The position numbers were made by a program, and so were the translations under genes. Shown here one piece after another: positions 52,207-61,105 of a DNA stretch of 64,000 nt. The notes under the pieces are model-generated. The model was not told the DNA's origin and ran no database searches. It saw only the letters and a list, made by a program, of their open reading frames with translations. The stretch's first letter is position 1; the number at the start of each line of letters is the position of its first letter. The DNA lies in the NCBI GenBank assembly GCA_018819515.1, contig JAHJPX010000002.1, forward strand, positions 62,001 through 126,000, given 5' to 3'. This DNA comes from Gammaproteobacteria bacterium. GTDB lineage: Bacteria; Pseudomonadota; Gammaproteobacteria; Burkholderiales; Rhodocyclaceae.

Positions 52207-53025
52207 TCAGTCGCGCAACAGCTCGTTGATCGACGTCTTGGCGCGGGTCTTGGCATCGACGCGCTTGACGATCACCGCGCAGGCGAGACTGTACTTGCCG
52301 TCGGCCGAAGGCAGGTTTCCAGCCACCACCACCGAGCCTTCCGGCACGCGGCCGTAGGTGATTTCGCCGGTGGCGCGGTCGTAGATTTTGGTGCTCTGGC
52401 TGATGAAGACGCCCATCGAGATGACGCAGTTGTCTTCGACGATCACGCCTTCGACCACTTCGGAGCGCGCACCGATGAAGCAGTTGTCGCCGACGATCGT
52501 CGGATTGGCCTGGATCGGCTCCAGTACCCCGCCGATGCCGACGCCGCCCGAGAGGTGTACGTTCTTGCCGATTTGCGAGCAGGAGCCGACGGTGGCCCAG
52601 GTGTCGACCATGGTTCCCTCATCGACGTAGGCGCCGATGTTCACGTAGCTTGGCATCAGCACGACGTTCTTGGCGATGAAGCTGCCTCGGCGGGCGATTG
52701 CGCCCGGTACGACGCGGAAGCCGCCCTGGCGGAAAGTCTGGTCGTCCCATTTGGCGAACTTGGTGGCGACCTTGTCGTAGTAGCGCATCACGCCGTTGTC
52801 CGACACGTGGTTGTCTTCGAGGCGGAAGGAGATCAGTACTGCCTTCTTCAGCCATTGATGGGTCACCCACTGGCCGTCGATGCGTTCGGCAACGCGGAGC
52901 CGGCCCTGATCGAGGTCGTTCAGCACGTGTTCGACAGCCTCGCTGAGCTGGGCCGGTGCGGCGCCGGGACTGAGCGAGGCGCGGTTTTCCCACGCCTGGT
53001 CGATGATGCGTTGCAGGTCTTGCAT
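52207..53025 (-). CDS. dapD: tetrahydrodipicolinate N-succinyltransferase
   Basis: Lysine/DAP pathway acyltransferase with left-handed beta-helix. The start is ATG 53025 ([20 protein letters not shown]), 272 residues. Conserved [44 protein letters not shown]-like stretch (here [23 protein letters not shown]). It uses succinyl-CoA, upstream of DapC. Confidence 0.96.
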   Translation of the reverse strand: [272 protein letters not shown]

Positions 53026-53051
53026 GATGGGGCTTCCTTGTTGTCTGTAGT

Positions 53052-54254
53052 CTAGAGAGTCTGGCAATAATCGGCGATGCGGCGGGCAGCGTCCATGCAT
53101 TCGTCCACATCCGCGACCAGCGCGATGCGCACGAACCTGGATCCCGGATTGACGCCATCCGCCTCCCGGGCGAGGAAACTGCCCGGCAGGACCGTAACAT
53201 TGTACCCAGCGTGCAGGCCGCGGGCGAACTCGGTATCGGAGATGCCGTAACGCGCTACCGAGGCCCAATGGTAGAAGCCGGCCTCGGGCATTTGCGTGTC
53301 CAGGCAGTCGGCGAGGATGGGCGTTACCTTGTCGAATTTTTCCTTGTATTGGCGCCGGTTTTCGCGGACATGGGCTTCGTCGCGCCAGGCGACGGTGGAG
53401 GCGACCTGCACCGGCCCGCTCATGGCGCAGCCCTGATAGGTGCGGTATAGCCAGAATTGTTCGATGATCGCTGCGTCGCCGGCGACGAAGCCCGAGCGCA
53501 GGCCGGGCACGTTGGAGCGCTTCGAGAGACTGGAGAAGACGATCAGGTTGCGGTAGTCGTCGCGGCCGAGCCTCCGCGCGGCTTCCATCGCCCCCAGCGG
53601 TGGCTTTGCTTCGTCGAAATAGATTTCGGAGTAGCACTCGTCGGAAGCGATGACGAAGCCGTGACGATCGGAAAGCGCGAACAGTTCCTGCCATTGCGCC
53701 AGCGTCATTACGTTGCCGGTCGGGTTGCCGGGCGAGCAGACGTAGATCAGTTGCGTGCGCTGCCACGTTTCCGCCGGTACGGCGCCGAAGTCCATTGCGA
53801 AGCCGTTGTGCGGCAACTGGTTGATGAAGGCGGGTGTGAGTCCGGCGAGGTAGGCGGCACCCTCGTAGATCTGGTAGAACGGATTCGGGCAGAGCACCAG
53901 CCCGCCCGGCTTGCCGGGATCGGCGACGCATTGCGCGAAGGCGAACAGCGCTTCGCGCGAACCGCTGACCGGTAGTACCTGCGTCGCTGCATCGGGGGCA
54001 GGAATCCCGTAGCGCCGGCCGAGCCAGTCGGCGATCGCTTCGCGCAGGTCGTCCGAACCGTTGGTGGTGGGATAATGCGCCAGACCGGCGAGATTCGCCG
54101 CCAGCGTGTCCTGGATGAATTCCGGCGTACCGTGCTGCGGTTCGCCGATCGAGAGCTTGATCTCCCCGAAACTCAGTGGTGGTGACACGCCGATGAACAG
54201 TTGGCGCAGCTTTTCGAAGGGGTAGGGGTGGAGCTTGGCGAGGTCGGGATTCAC
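53052..54254 (-). CDS. dapC: N-succinyldiaminopimelate aminotransferase DapC
   Basis: PLP class I/II aminotransferase, 400 residues from GTG 54254. PLP lysine in FSSLSKRSNVPGLRSGF, plus VCSPGNPTGNVM. Context with dapD and dapE supports the DapC role. A diverged repeat-like copy is read as GVSPPLSF near residue 22-29. It is divergent from the EamA gene with 20 bp between starts. Confidence 0.92.
   Translation of the reverse strand: MNPDLAKLHPYPFEKLRQLFIGVSPPLSFGEIKLSIGEPQHGTPEFIQDTLAANLAGLAHYPTTNGSDDLREAIADWLGRRYGIPAPDAATQVLPVSGSREALFAFAQCVADPGKPGGLVLCPNPFYQIYEGAAYLAGLTPAFINQLPHNGFAMDFGAVPAETWQRTQLIYVCSPGNPTGNVMTLAQWQELFALSDRHGFVIASDECYSEIYFDEAKPPLGAMEAARRLGRDDYRNLIVFSSLSKRSNVPGLRSGFVAGDAAIIEQFWLYRTYQGCAMSGPVQVASTVAWRDEAHVRENRRQYKEKFDKVTPILADCLDTQMPEAGFYHWASVARYGISDTEFARGLHAGYNVTVLPGSFLAREADGVNPGSRFVRIALVADVDECMDAARRIADYCQTL
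54168..54191 (+). repeat. diverged repeat-like sequence inside dapC
   Basis: GAAACTCAGTGGTGG then TGACACGCC, about 17 of 24 matches; read as GVSPPLSF, resembling GVSPRLTF in selD. Confidence 0.45.
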
Positions 54255-54274
54255 GGAAAACGCTGCGGGGAGCG

Positions 54275-55156
54275 ATGAACAATTCAGCAGGGCATTATAG
54301 GGCAGGGCGTGCCGTCGCCGTCGTCGCGTTGTTCGCCGGCGCGACGATCTGGGGGTTGATCTGGTACCCCTACCGCGCCATCGAGGCGGCCGGTATTTCC
54401 GGCGCGCTGGCCTCGGCGCTCACCTACGCAGTGGCCTTGCTCCTCGGCTTGATCGTGTTCCGCGGCAAGTTGCGCGGCGCGCGCATCGACGGCTGGCTGG
54501 TCGCGATCGCGCTGTCCTCGGCCGGCTGCAACCTCGGCTATGTGCTGGGCATGCTGCACGGCGAGGTCATGCGCGTGCTGCTGCTGTTCTATCTCGCGCC
54601 GTTGTGGACCGTACTGCTCGCCCGACTGATCCTGGCCGAGCCGCTGACGCGTGCCGGTGCCGCGCTGGTCGGCCTTTCGCTCACGGGCGCGTTGGTGATG
54701 CTCTGGCGGCCGGAACTCGGTGCGCCGTGGCCGACGGCGCCCGGCGAATGGATCGGCCTGGCGGCGGGTTTCCTGTTCGCGCTCGCCAACGTGCTGATCC
54801 GCCGCGCGCACCACTACTCGATCGAACTGAAATCGATGGCCGTCTTCGTCGGTGTCGTGGTGGTCGGGCTGGGCTATGTCGCGCTGGCCGAACCCCTGGC
54901 GGTACCGCAAGCGGGTGCCGATATCTGGCTGCTGGTGGTCGTCGTCGGGGTCGTGCTGCTGGCGATCAACCTGGTCGTGCAATATGGCCTCATGCGCATT
55001 GCCGCCGGTCGCGCCATCGTGATCCTGCTCTCGGAACTGGTGGTTGCCGCCCTGGCCGCCTGGTGGCTGGCGGGCGAAACCATGGGCCTGCGCGAGTGGC
55101 TGGGCGGGGCGCTGATCGTCGCCGCCAGCCTTGTATCGGCGAAGATCGAAACCTAG
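54275..55156 (+). CDS. EamA/DMT-family transporter
   Basis: 293 residues with about ten hydrophobic helices in two EamA repeats, e.g. AVVALFAGATIWGLIWYPYRAIE and GYVLGMLHGEVMRVLLLFYLAPLWTVLLARLIL in part. Inner-membrane metabolite exporter; the substrate is unknown. Its stop overlaps the queF stop. Confidence 0.9.
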   Translation: MNNSAGHYRAGRAVAVVALFAGATIWGLIWYPYRAIEAAGISGALASALTYAVALLLGLIVFRGKLRGARIDGWLVAIALSSAGCNLGYVLGMLHGEVMRVLLLFYLAPLWTVLLARLILAEPLTRAGAALVGLSLTGALVMLWRPELGAPWPTAPGEWIGLAAGFLFALANVLIRRAHHYSIELKSMAVFVGVVVVGLGYVALAEPLAVPQAGADIWLLVVVVGVVLLAINLVVQYGLMRIAAGRAIVILLSELVVAALAAWWLAGETMGLREWLGGALIVAASLVSAKIET

Positions 55157-55572
55157 CCGCGCGTGTTCGACTGCGGCGGGAAATCGTCGAGATCGACGCG
55201 CGGCGCCGGCTTCCAGCCCTTCTTGCGATGTTCGGCGACGACGTTGGTGAAAATGCCGCCGCGAACGAAGAAGCGCGCGGTCAGGCGCATGAAGCGCGGC
55301 TTGGTGGCCTTTGCCAGGTCGTCGAGAACGCGGTTGGTGACGTCCTCGTGGAAATGCCCTTCGTCGCGGAAGCTCCAGACGTACAGCTTCAGGCTCTTCA
55401 GTTCCACGCACAGCTTGTCCGGCACGTAGTCCAGTGTCAGCACGGCGAAATCCGGCTGGCCGGTTTTCGGGCACAGGCAGGTGAATTCCGGGATCTCCAT
55501 GTGGATATGGTAGTCACGCTGCGGCGCCGGGTTGGCGAAGGTTTCCAGGGTCTTGGCGGGGCGGGTGCTCAT
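55153..55572 (-). CDS. queF: NADPH-dependent 7-cyano-7-deazaguanine reductase QueF
   Basis: Reduces preQ0 to preQ1 in queuosine synthesis; tunnelling fold, 139 residues from ATG 55572 (short unimodular type). Thioimide cysteine in EFTCLCPKTGQPDFA and the QueF motif ELKSLKLYVWSFRDEGHFHE. Upstream in-frame extension is not needed. Confidence 0.95.
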   Translation of the reverse strand: MSTRPAKTLETFANPAPQRDYHIHMEIPEFTCLCPKTGQPDFAVLTLDYVPDKLCVELKSLKLYVWSFRDEGHFHEDVTNRVLDDLAKATKPRFMRLTARFFVRGGIFTNVVAEHRKKGWKPAPRVDLDDFPPQSNTRG

Positions 55573-55684
55573 CGGTATCTCGAATTCGGCTCGGAATGGG
55601 CGGATTATAGGTGCGACTGGCAAGCCGGGCGGCAATCGGCGATACTCCCGACGACTGCACAAGACAAACCCGCCCGCTCGTCAC

Positions 55685-57025
55685 ATGAAGAAGATCCTGC
55701 TCATCAATCCGTCATTCAAAGGCAGCCTGCATTCGAACATCAAGGTGCTGGCCCTGCCGCCGCTGAATCTGTCCTGGATCGCACGCTACACGCCGGAGCA
55801 CTACGACGTGCGCATCGTCGACGAGGCGATGGCGGACCTCGATTTCGACGCGCCGGTCGATCTGGTCGGCATCACCTGCATGACGCCGCTGGCGCCGCGT
55901 GCCTACGAGATCGCCGGCGAGTTCCGCAAGCGCGGCGTGCCCGTGGTGATGGGCGGCATCCACGTTTCGTACATGACCGACGAGGCGCTGCGCTATGCCG
56001 ACACCGTGGTCGTCGGCGAAGCCGAGAACATCTGGCCGAAGGTGCTGGAGGATTTCGAGCACGGGCAGATGCAGCGCGTCTATCGCGCTTGCGAGCTGCC
56101 GGACCTGGAGAACCTGGCCGCGCCGCGCCGCGACCTGCTGCCCGGCAAGTATTTCGTCGAGACCGTGCAGACGGGGCGCGGCTGTCCGATCAACTGCAAC
56201 TTCTGTTCGGTGACGGCCTTCAACGGCTCGCGCTACCGCGTGCGCAACATCGACAGCGTGATCGACGAGATCAACTCCATCAAGTCGAAGCGCATTTTCA
56301 TCATCGACGACAACATCGTCGGTGCCGGTCCGCGCTACATCAAGCGTGCCAGGGAGCTGTTCGACCGCATGGCCGATTGCGGCAAGGAGTGGGCCGGCCA
56401 GACCTGCCTCAACATCGTCGAGCACGACGACGTGCTGAAGGCGGCGCAGAAGAGCGGCTGCAAGGGCTTCCTGATCGGCTTCGAGTCGCTCGACCCGGTG
56501 ACTATCGACGCCATGCACAAGCCGGTGAACCTGCGCCCCGACACGCGCAATTTCAGCGACGCCATCAAGAAGATCCACGACCACGGCATGTCCATCGTCG
56601 GCTGCTTCATTTTCGGCTCCGACGGCCAGACCAGGGATGCCTTCCGCCGCACCATCGACTTCGTTCTGGAAAACGAGATCGACGCCGTGCAGTTATCGCT
56701 GGAAACGCCGCTGCCCGGCACCGCCTTCTACAAACAGATGCAGGACGAAGGGCGCCTGCTGCTGACCGATTATCCGAACGACTGGCGGCACTACACCATC
56801 TTCGAGCCGGTGTTCCAGATGAATGGCATGTCGCCGGCCGAAGCCTGGGAAGGCCTGCAGGAAGCCTACGCCGAGGTTTCCTCGTTCGGCGCCTCGCTCA
56901 AGCGCGGCCTGCGCACTTTCCGCAAGACGCGCAGCCTGTTCAGCACCGGAATTTCCTTTTCCTGGAACTACCAGGCCTACCAGACCATCCGCAACATGCC
57001 GACGCCGCTGGCGGAGCGGGGCTGA
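55685..57025 (+). CDS. B12-binding domain radical SAM protein
   Basis: 446 residues. N-terminal cobalamin-binding fold (KKILLINPSFKGS, VDLVGITCMTPLAPRAYEIAGEFRKRGVPVVMGGIHVSYM), then a radical SAM domain with CX3CX2C in GRGCPINCNFCSVTAFNG (4Fe-4S). C-terminal part as in DUF4070-type proteins. Substrate unknown; related proteins modify lipids, including hopanoids, but this is not shown here. It is followed by repeat copy 17. Confidence 0.88.
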   Translation: MKKILLINPSFKGSLHSNIKVLALPPLNLSWIARYTPEHYDVRIVDEAMADLDFDAPVDLVGITCMTPLAPRAYEIAGEFRKRGVPVVMGGIHVSYMTDEALRYADTVVVGEAENIWPKVLEDFEHGQMQRVYRACELPDLENLAAPRRDLLPGKYFVETVQTGRGCPINCNFCSVTAFNGSRYRVRNIDSVIDEINSIKSKRIFIIDDNIVGAGPRYIKRARELFDRMADCGKEWAGQTCLNIVEHDDVLKAAQKSGCKGFLIGFESLDPVTIDAMHKPVNLRPDTRNFSDAIKKIHDHGMSIVGCFIFGSDGQTRDAFRRTIDFVLENEIDAVQLSLETPLPGTAFYKQMQDEGRLLLTDYPNDWRHYTIFEPVFQMNGMSPAEAWEGLQEAYAEVSSFGASLKRGLRTFRKTRSLFSTGISFSWNYQAYQTIRNMPTPLAERG

Positions 57026-57045
57026 GCGCGTCAGCCTCTTCGGGT

Positions 57046-57069
57046 GGCGTATCGCCACGGCTGACTTTC
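57046..57069 (-). repeat. dispersed 24-bp repeat, copy 17
   Basis: Reverse orientation; the + strand reads GGCGTATCGCCACGGCTGAC then TTTC, 21 bp after a stop codon and upstream of the first SEL1 gene. Confidence 0.92.
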
Positions 57070-57221
57070 GATTCTCCCTCGTTCGGACCCATGGTCATGA
57101 CTCCGAAGTGGATTCGATAAAATGATTGACGGGTGCATAACAGCGATTGTCCTCGGCGAAAAGAGGCGTATCGCTTCGGCGGAAGTTTGCTGATGACGCG
57201 GATCGAGTCTGGGAGAGCAGC

Positions 57222-58199
57222 TTGAACTTAATGCGGATTGGGCGGCATTTTCTCGTGCTGGCATTGTGGTGTGCTCAATGCCAGGTGTCGATGGCTGGCA
57301 TGGACGAAGCAAAGGCTGCGCTTGGAAAAGGCGACTACGCTACTGCCATCAAGGATTTCCGGCCGATGGCCGAACAGGGCGATGCCGTTGCCCAATACTA
57401 CCTCGGCATGGTTCATGCCAATGGCCAGGGCGTCGCACGCGACTACGAGGAAGCGGCGAAATGGATCCGGCTCGCGGCCGGGCAGGGTCACGCCGGTGCC
57501 CAATACATGCTGGGCCTGATGCATGCCCTCGGCCGAGGCGTCGAGCAGGACGACAAGGAAGCGGCGAAGTGGTACCGGCTGGCGGCGGAGCAGGGCGATG
57601 CCAACGCCCAAAGCAAACTGGCCGCAATGTTCGAAGAGGGCCGTGGCGCTGCACAGGATCACAAGGAAGCGGTGAAGTGGTACCGGCTCGCGGCCGAGCA
57701 GGGCGATGCCTACGCCCAATACAAGCTGGGCTCGAAGTATGCCAACGGCCAGGGCATCGCGCGCGACGACAAGGAAGCGGTGAAGTGGTACCGGCTCGCG
57801 GCCGAGCAGGGCGATGTCGATGCGCAAAACAACCTGGGTGTGATGTGTGAACACGGTCGAGGCGTGGCGCGGGACTACAAGGAAGCGGTGAAGTGGTACC
57901 GGCTCGCCGCCGTGCAGGCTGATGCCGGTGCCCAGAATAATCTGGGCGTGTTGTATCGAACCGGCAAGGGAGTGCCTGAAAACCGGGTGGTCGCTTATGC
58001 GCTGTTCATTCTTTCTGCGGCCAATAATTTTTCCCCAGAGAACAGGGCGCCGGGAAACCGGGATGCGCTTGCCAGGTCGATGTCGGAAAAGGAAATCGAG
58101 GCGGCGGAAGGCCTGATGCGGGAGATGTCGAAGCTGGGCAACTTCGAGAAGGCTTTGGACCGCTACGTCAGGAATCCGGTGATAAAGAGCGGATCATAG
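57222..58199 (+). CDS. SEL1-repeat protein (first of a tandem pair)
   Basis: About 325 residues. Start TTG 57222 (LNLMRIGRHFL) is chosen because it aligns with ATG 58448 of the downstream paralogue (MNLMRIVWG) and has GGGAGAG upstream; ATG 57231 is possible. Signal-like hydrophobic N terminus, then about seven SEL1/TPR-like repeats of 36 residues (AAKWYRLAAEQGDANAQ, GRGVARDYKEAVKWYRLAA). Probably an exported protein-interaction scaffold. No enzymatic motif. Confidence 0.85.
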   Translation: MNLMRIGRHFLVLALWCAQCQVSMAGMDEAKAALGKGDYATAIKDFRPMAEQGDAVAQYYLGMVHANGQGVARDYEEAAKWIRLAAGQGHAGAQYMLGLMHALGRGVEQDDKEAAKWYRLAAEQGDANAQSKLAAMFEEGRGAAQDHKEAVKWYRLAAEQGDAYAQYKLGSKYANGQGIARDDKEAVKWYRLAAEQGDVDAQNNLGVMCEHGRGVARDYKEAVKWYRLAAVQADAGAQNNLGVLYRTGKGVPENRVVAYALFILSAANNFSPENRAPGNRDALARSMSEKEIEAAEGLMREMSKLGNFEKALDRYVRNPVIKSGS

Positions 58200-58280
58200 C
58201 TGCGTGCAAGGGCGGCAGCATGGGGCGCGACTCTGGCGGGCGCCGAGCGTAACGGCGGATTGGCACGGACGGCTTCGGGT

Positions 58281-58304
58281 GGCGTGCCGCCACGGCAAAC
58301 TTTT
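58281..58304 (-). repeat. dispersed 24-bp repeat, copy 18
   Basis: Reverse orientation; the + strand reads GGCGTGCCGCCACGGCAAAC then TTTT (two mismatches in the core). Upstream of the second SEL1 gene. Confidence 0.85.
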
Positions 58305-58322
58305 GGGTGCGGAACGAATAGC

Positions 58323-58353
58323 CATGAATCTAAAGTGGACTAGATACAATTGA
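58323..58353 (+). promoter_or_regulatory. upstream block shared by both SEL1 genes
   Basis: CATGAATCTAAAGTGGAC and GATACAATTGA closely match 57096-57125 (CATGACTCCGAAGTGGAT, GATAAAATGA) ahead of the first SEL1 gene. It indicates that the duplication included a regulatory stretch; the exact promoter is uncertain. Confidence 0.45.
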
Positions 58354-58447
58354 TGCTGGATGGATTTGGATAATCGTCGCCGACTGCAAGCCGCGTGTCG
58401 TTATCGACGATTTGTGGACTATCGGATTGCGAATCGAGGGAACGAAC

Positions 58448-59104
58448 ATGAACCTAATGCGAATTGTCTGGGGCCTGATCGTATTGACCTTGTTATGTGC
58501 TTGCGCCCAAAACCAGATATCGACCGGCGGAATAGACCACGCCAAGGCGGCTTTCCAGAGGGGCGACTACGTCACCGCTGTTAAGGAATTAGGGCCTCTG
58601 GCAGAACAAGGGAATGCCGAGGCACAGTTCGCGTTGGGCTGGATGTACTTCAACGGCAAGGGTGTGGCGCAGGACTACAAGCAGGCGCTGAAGTGGTATC
58701 AACTTGCTGCGGCACAGGGCAATGCCAAGGCCGAGTCCGAACTGGGCGCAATGTATGCCACCGGCCGGGGTGTGGTGCAGGACGACATGCAAGCGCTGAA
58801 GTGGGTCCGGCTGGCGGCGGAACAGGGGCATGCCAATGCCCAAAACAACCTGGGCTCGATGTACTACAGCGGCCGGGGCGTGGCGCGGGACTACAAGGAA
58901 GCGTTCAAGTGGTTCCAGCTGGCGGGCGAGCAGGGCAATGCCTTGGCCCAAAGCAGCCTGGGCGTAATGTATGCAAACGGTCGGGGCGTCGCGCAGAACG
59001 ACAAGGAAGCGGTGAAGTGGTATCGACGTGCGGCTGAGCAGGGCGATGCCTACGCTAAGAAGAACTTGGCGCGTATGCGTGCGGACGGCCGAGGCGGCGA
59101 GTAG
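58448..59104 (+). CDS. SEL1-repeat lipoprotein (second of a tandem pair)
   Basis: 218 residues from ATG 58448 (GGGAACGAAC upstream). N terminus MNLMRIVWGLIVLTLLCAC with a lipobox-like LCAC, then five SEL1 repeats (ALKWYQLAAAQGNAKAE, GRGVARDYKEAFKWFQLAG). Paralogue of the upstream gene, with similar leader and repeat copy upstream, so a tandem duplication. Ends 29 bp before repeat copy 19. Confidence 0.85.
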   Translation: MNLMRIVWGLIVLTLLCACAQNQISTGGIDHAKAAFQRGDYVTAVKELGPLAEQGNAEAQFALGWMYFNGKGVAQDYKQALKWYQLAAAQGNAKAESELGAMYATGRGVVQDDMQALKWVRLAAEQGHANAQNNLGSMYYSGRGVARDYKEAFKWFQLAGEQGNALAQSSLGVMYANGRGVAQNDKEAVKWYRRAAEQGDAYAKKNLARMRADGRGGE

Positions 59105-59132
59105 CGGGGCGCAGGCCCGGTTATTGCCATGT

Positions 59133-59156
59133 GCCGTACCGCCACGGCTGACTTTT
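59133..59156 (-). repeat. dispersed 24-bp repeat, copy 19
   Basis: Reverse orientation; the + strand reads GTACCGCCACGGCTGACTTT then T; lies after the second SEL1 gene. Confidence 0.93.
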
Positions 59157-59212
59157 CTCGGAGTGCGTCGCAGATTCGCGACAGGTATTTGAGGCGGGCC
59201 TGCCCCGTCAAA

Positions 59213-60925
59213 ATGCTACATATGCTTCGCCATTCCGGCCTTTTTGTCGTATTGATGTTCGCCGTCGTCGTCGGCCTTTCTGGCTGTGGTGGCGGTGGGG
59301 GGACCGCCGACGATCCCGGCAGCAGCTCCGACGAAGCGCCGCTGGGTGGCGTGGCTTCTGATGGTTGCGGTCTTCCGGTCGGAATTCCCGATCCCGCTTT
59401 GGGCGCGGCGCTCGGCAACGGCATCGACTCGTCGATTCCTGCCGCGCCCGCCGCTTGGCCAGGTGCCGAGGCGGCGGGTTACTACTATGTCGACAACACG
59501 CATCAGGCAGCCACCGACGCCAGCAACCCGTTCGGATATCCGGACAAGCCGCGGACGTCCATTCCGACACAATTGCCTGCGGGGAGCTTGGTGGAAGTGC
59601 ATGGCGGCCCCTATGCCGGAGCAAAGTCCTTCGTCTTCAACGGCAGTGCGGATGCGCCGGTGTATCTGCATGGCGTCGGGAATCCCCGCTTGAGCGGTAG
59701 CAACATCGTCATCGGCTTGAGCGGAAGCCATGCGCTGGTTGACGGTTTCGTCATCGTTGGCGGACGGCTGGTCACCAGCGGGCTTTCCAATGCGGCCATT
59801 CGCGATCTCGACGTCGACGGCCAGTCCACCGGCAATCTCCAGAACGGCGTTTCCCTCGGCGGAACCAACATTGTGGTGAGCGGCATCGTGTCCCATCATC
59901 ATCAGGGGGACGACAAGCATGGGCTGACTATCACTCAGGGAAGTTCGAACGTCTGGGTGCTCAATAGCCGCTTCCATCACAACGGTGGCGATGGCATCCA
60001 GTTTTGCCATGGCTGTTCCGCCAATCCGCCGCGGAACATTTACATCGGCCGCAATTCCGCCTATGGAAACCGCGAGAACGGTTTCGATTTCAAGTACGGC
60101 GAAAACGTCGTTCTTTCCTACAACACGGCCTACAACCATCGGGCGACCCAGGCTGGCGTCGAGTTCTGCTATGACGACGGATCCGGCTGCACGACCGGCA
60201 GCAGCGGCTCCGATGGCGCTTCGATCGTGATTGGCTCGGACGGCGCGCCACGCAACTTTTGGGCGATCGGCAACGAGGTCTACGAGTCGGCAAACGGAAT
60301 TCGCGTCGAAGAAGCCTGGGACGGCTACCTGATCGGCAATATCGTTCACGGCGTCGACGCCTACGGCATCCAGATGGAAAAGTCGGGTGAAGGCCCGCTC
60401 ACCATTGCCTACAACACCATTCATGATGTTCCGACCTGTCTGAGCGGTCCCTGGCAGGGCGGTCCGTTGACGACGACCGTCGAAAACAACATTTTTTCGG
60501 AGTGTCCGACCCGCTGGATCGGCTATGACCAGCAAGAGTCCGCACTGGCCGTGACGATCAGCAACAATCTTTTCTACAACAGCGGCGGCTCGGGCGTCAT
60601 CAAGCTGGAATCAAGCAGCCAGACGCACTCGAGCGGCGCTTCGATCGATAGTCAAGTCAATGGCGGCGGCAATATGGTCGCCAATCCCGGATTTGTCGAT
60701 GCCGGCACCGGGAATTTCGCACTGGTGTCCGGGAGTCCGGCGATCGATGCCGCAACGGCAAGTTACACGGGATATCAGACGGCGTTCGCCGGCGCTTTCG
60801 GTAATGGCGCGAACATCTTGCGAGACTTCCTTGGAACGCCTCGACCGCAGGGTGCGAACTTCGATCTCGGTGCCCATGAGCAGGCGGCCGGGACGGCCTC
60901 GTGGTGCGCGGTGACTCGTCCCTGA
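59213..60925 (+). CDS. right-handed beta-helix (PbH1) lipoprotein
   Basis: 570 residues from ATG 59213 (59222 possible). Signal peptide with lipobox VVVGLSGC and a Gly-rich spacer, so an outer-membrane or surface lipoprotein. The body has parallel beta-helix repeats (NIVIGLSGSHALVDGFVIVGG, NSRFHHNGGDGIQFCHGC, NSAYGNRENGFDFKYGENVVLSYN), ending with GSPAIDAAT and DLGAHE as in choice-of-anchor pectate-lyase-like proteins. Activity unknown; could bind or cleave polysaccharide. Confidence 0.85.
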   Translation: MLHMLRHSGLFVVLMFAVVVGLSGCGGGGGTADDPGSSSDEAPLGGVASDGCGLPVGIPDPALGAALGNGIDSSIPAAPAAWPGAEAAGYYYVDNTHQAATDASNPFGYPDKPRTSIPTQLPAGSLVEVHGGPYAGAKSFVFNGSADAPVYLHGVGNPRLSGSNIVIGLSGSHALVDGFVIVGGRLVTSGLSNAAIRDLDVDGQSTGNLQNGVSLGGTNIVVSGIVSHHHQGDDKHGLTITQGSSNVWVLNSRFHHNGGDGIQFCHGCSANPPRNIYIGRNSAYGNRENGFDFKYGENVVLSYNTAYNHRATQAGVEFCYDDGSGCTTGSSGSDGASIVIGSDGAPRNFWAIGNEVYESANGIRVEEAWDGYLIGNIVHGVDAYGIQMEKSGEGPLTIAYNTIHDVPTCLSGPWQGGPLTTTVENNIFSECPTRWIGYDQQESALAVTISNNLFYNSGGSGVIKLESSSQTHSSGASIDSQVNGGGNMVANPGFVDAGTGNFALVSGSPAIDAATASYTGYQTAFAGAFGNGANILRDFLGTPRPQGANFDLGAHEQAAGTASWCAVTRP

Positions 60926-61011
60926 TGAAATGCACGGAAGGCCTCAGCAGCCGGGGGCGAAACAGTATTGGAACCCGAAAAATGTCGCGGCATGTCGCGT
61001 TTTCTTTCGTA

Positions 61012-61041
61012 TTCCGACCCTCCTGACGCATGGCCTATAAT
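61012..61041 (+). promoter_or_regulatory. promoter for smc
   Basis: TATAAT at 61036-61041; TTCCGA at 61012-61017 is a modest -35 18 bp away. 65 bp before the smc GTG. A weak CGCG/CGCG stem with T-run (60976-61003) before it may terminate the lipoprotein gene. Confidence 0.6.
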
Positions 61042-61105
61042 GCGCCGACCCGGTAGCCCGTAGGTCGGTCGGGATTCTTATAACTCCCTGATTTTCAAGT
61101 CAGCC

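Noticed and set aside
52207..54282. One open frame joining dapD to sequence antisense-frame of dapC
   Set aside because: The dapD part starts at ATG 53025; the remainder is an alternative frame of dapC with no family resemblance.
54604..57120. 838-residue open frame across EamA, queF and the radical SAM gene
   Set aside because: Arg/Ala-rich low-complexity composition and full overlap with three well supported genes.
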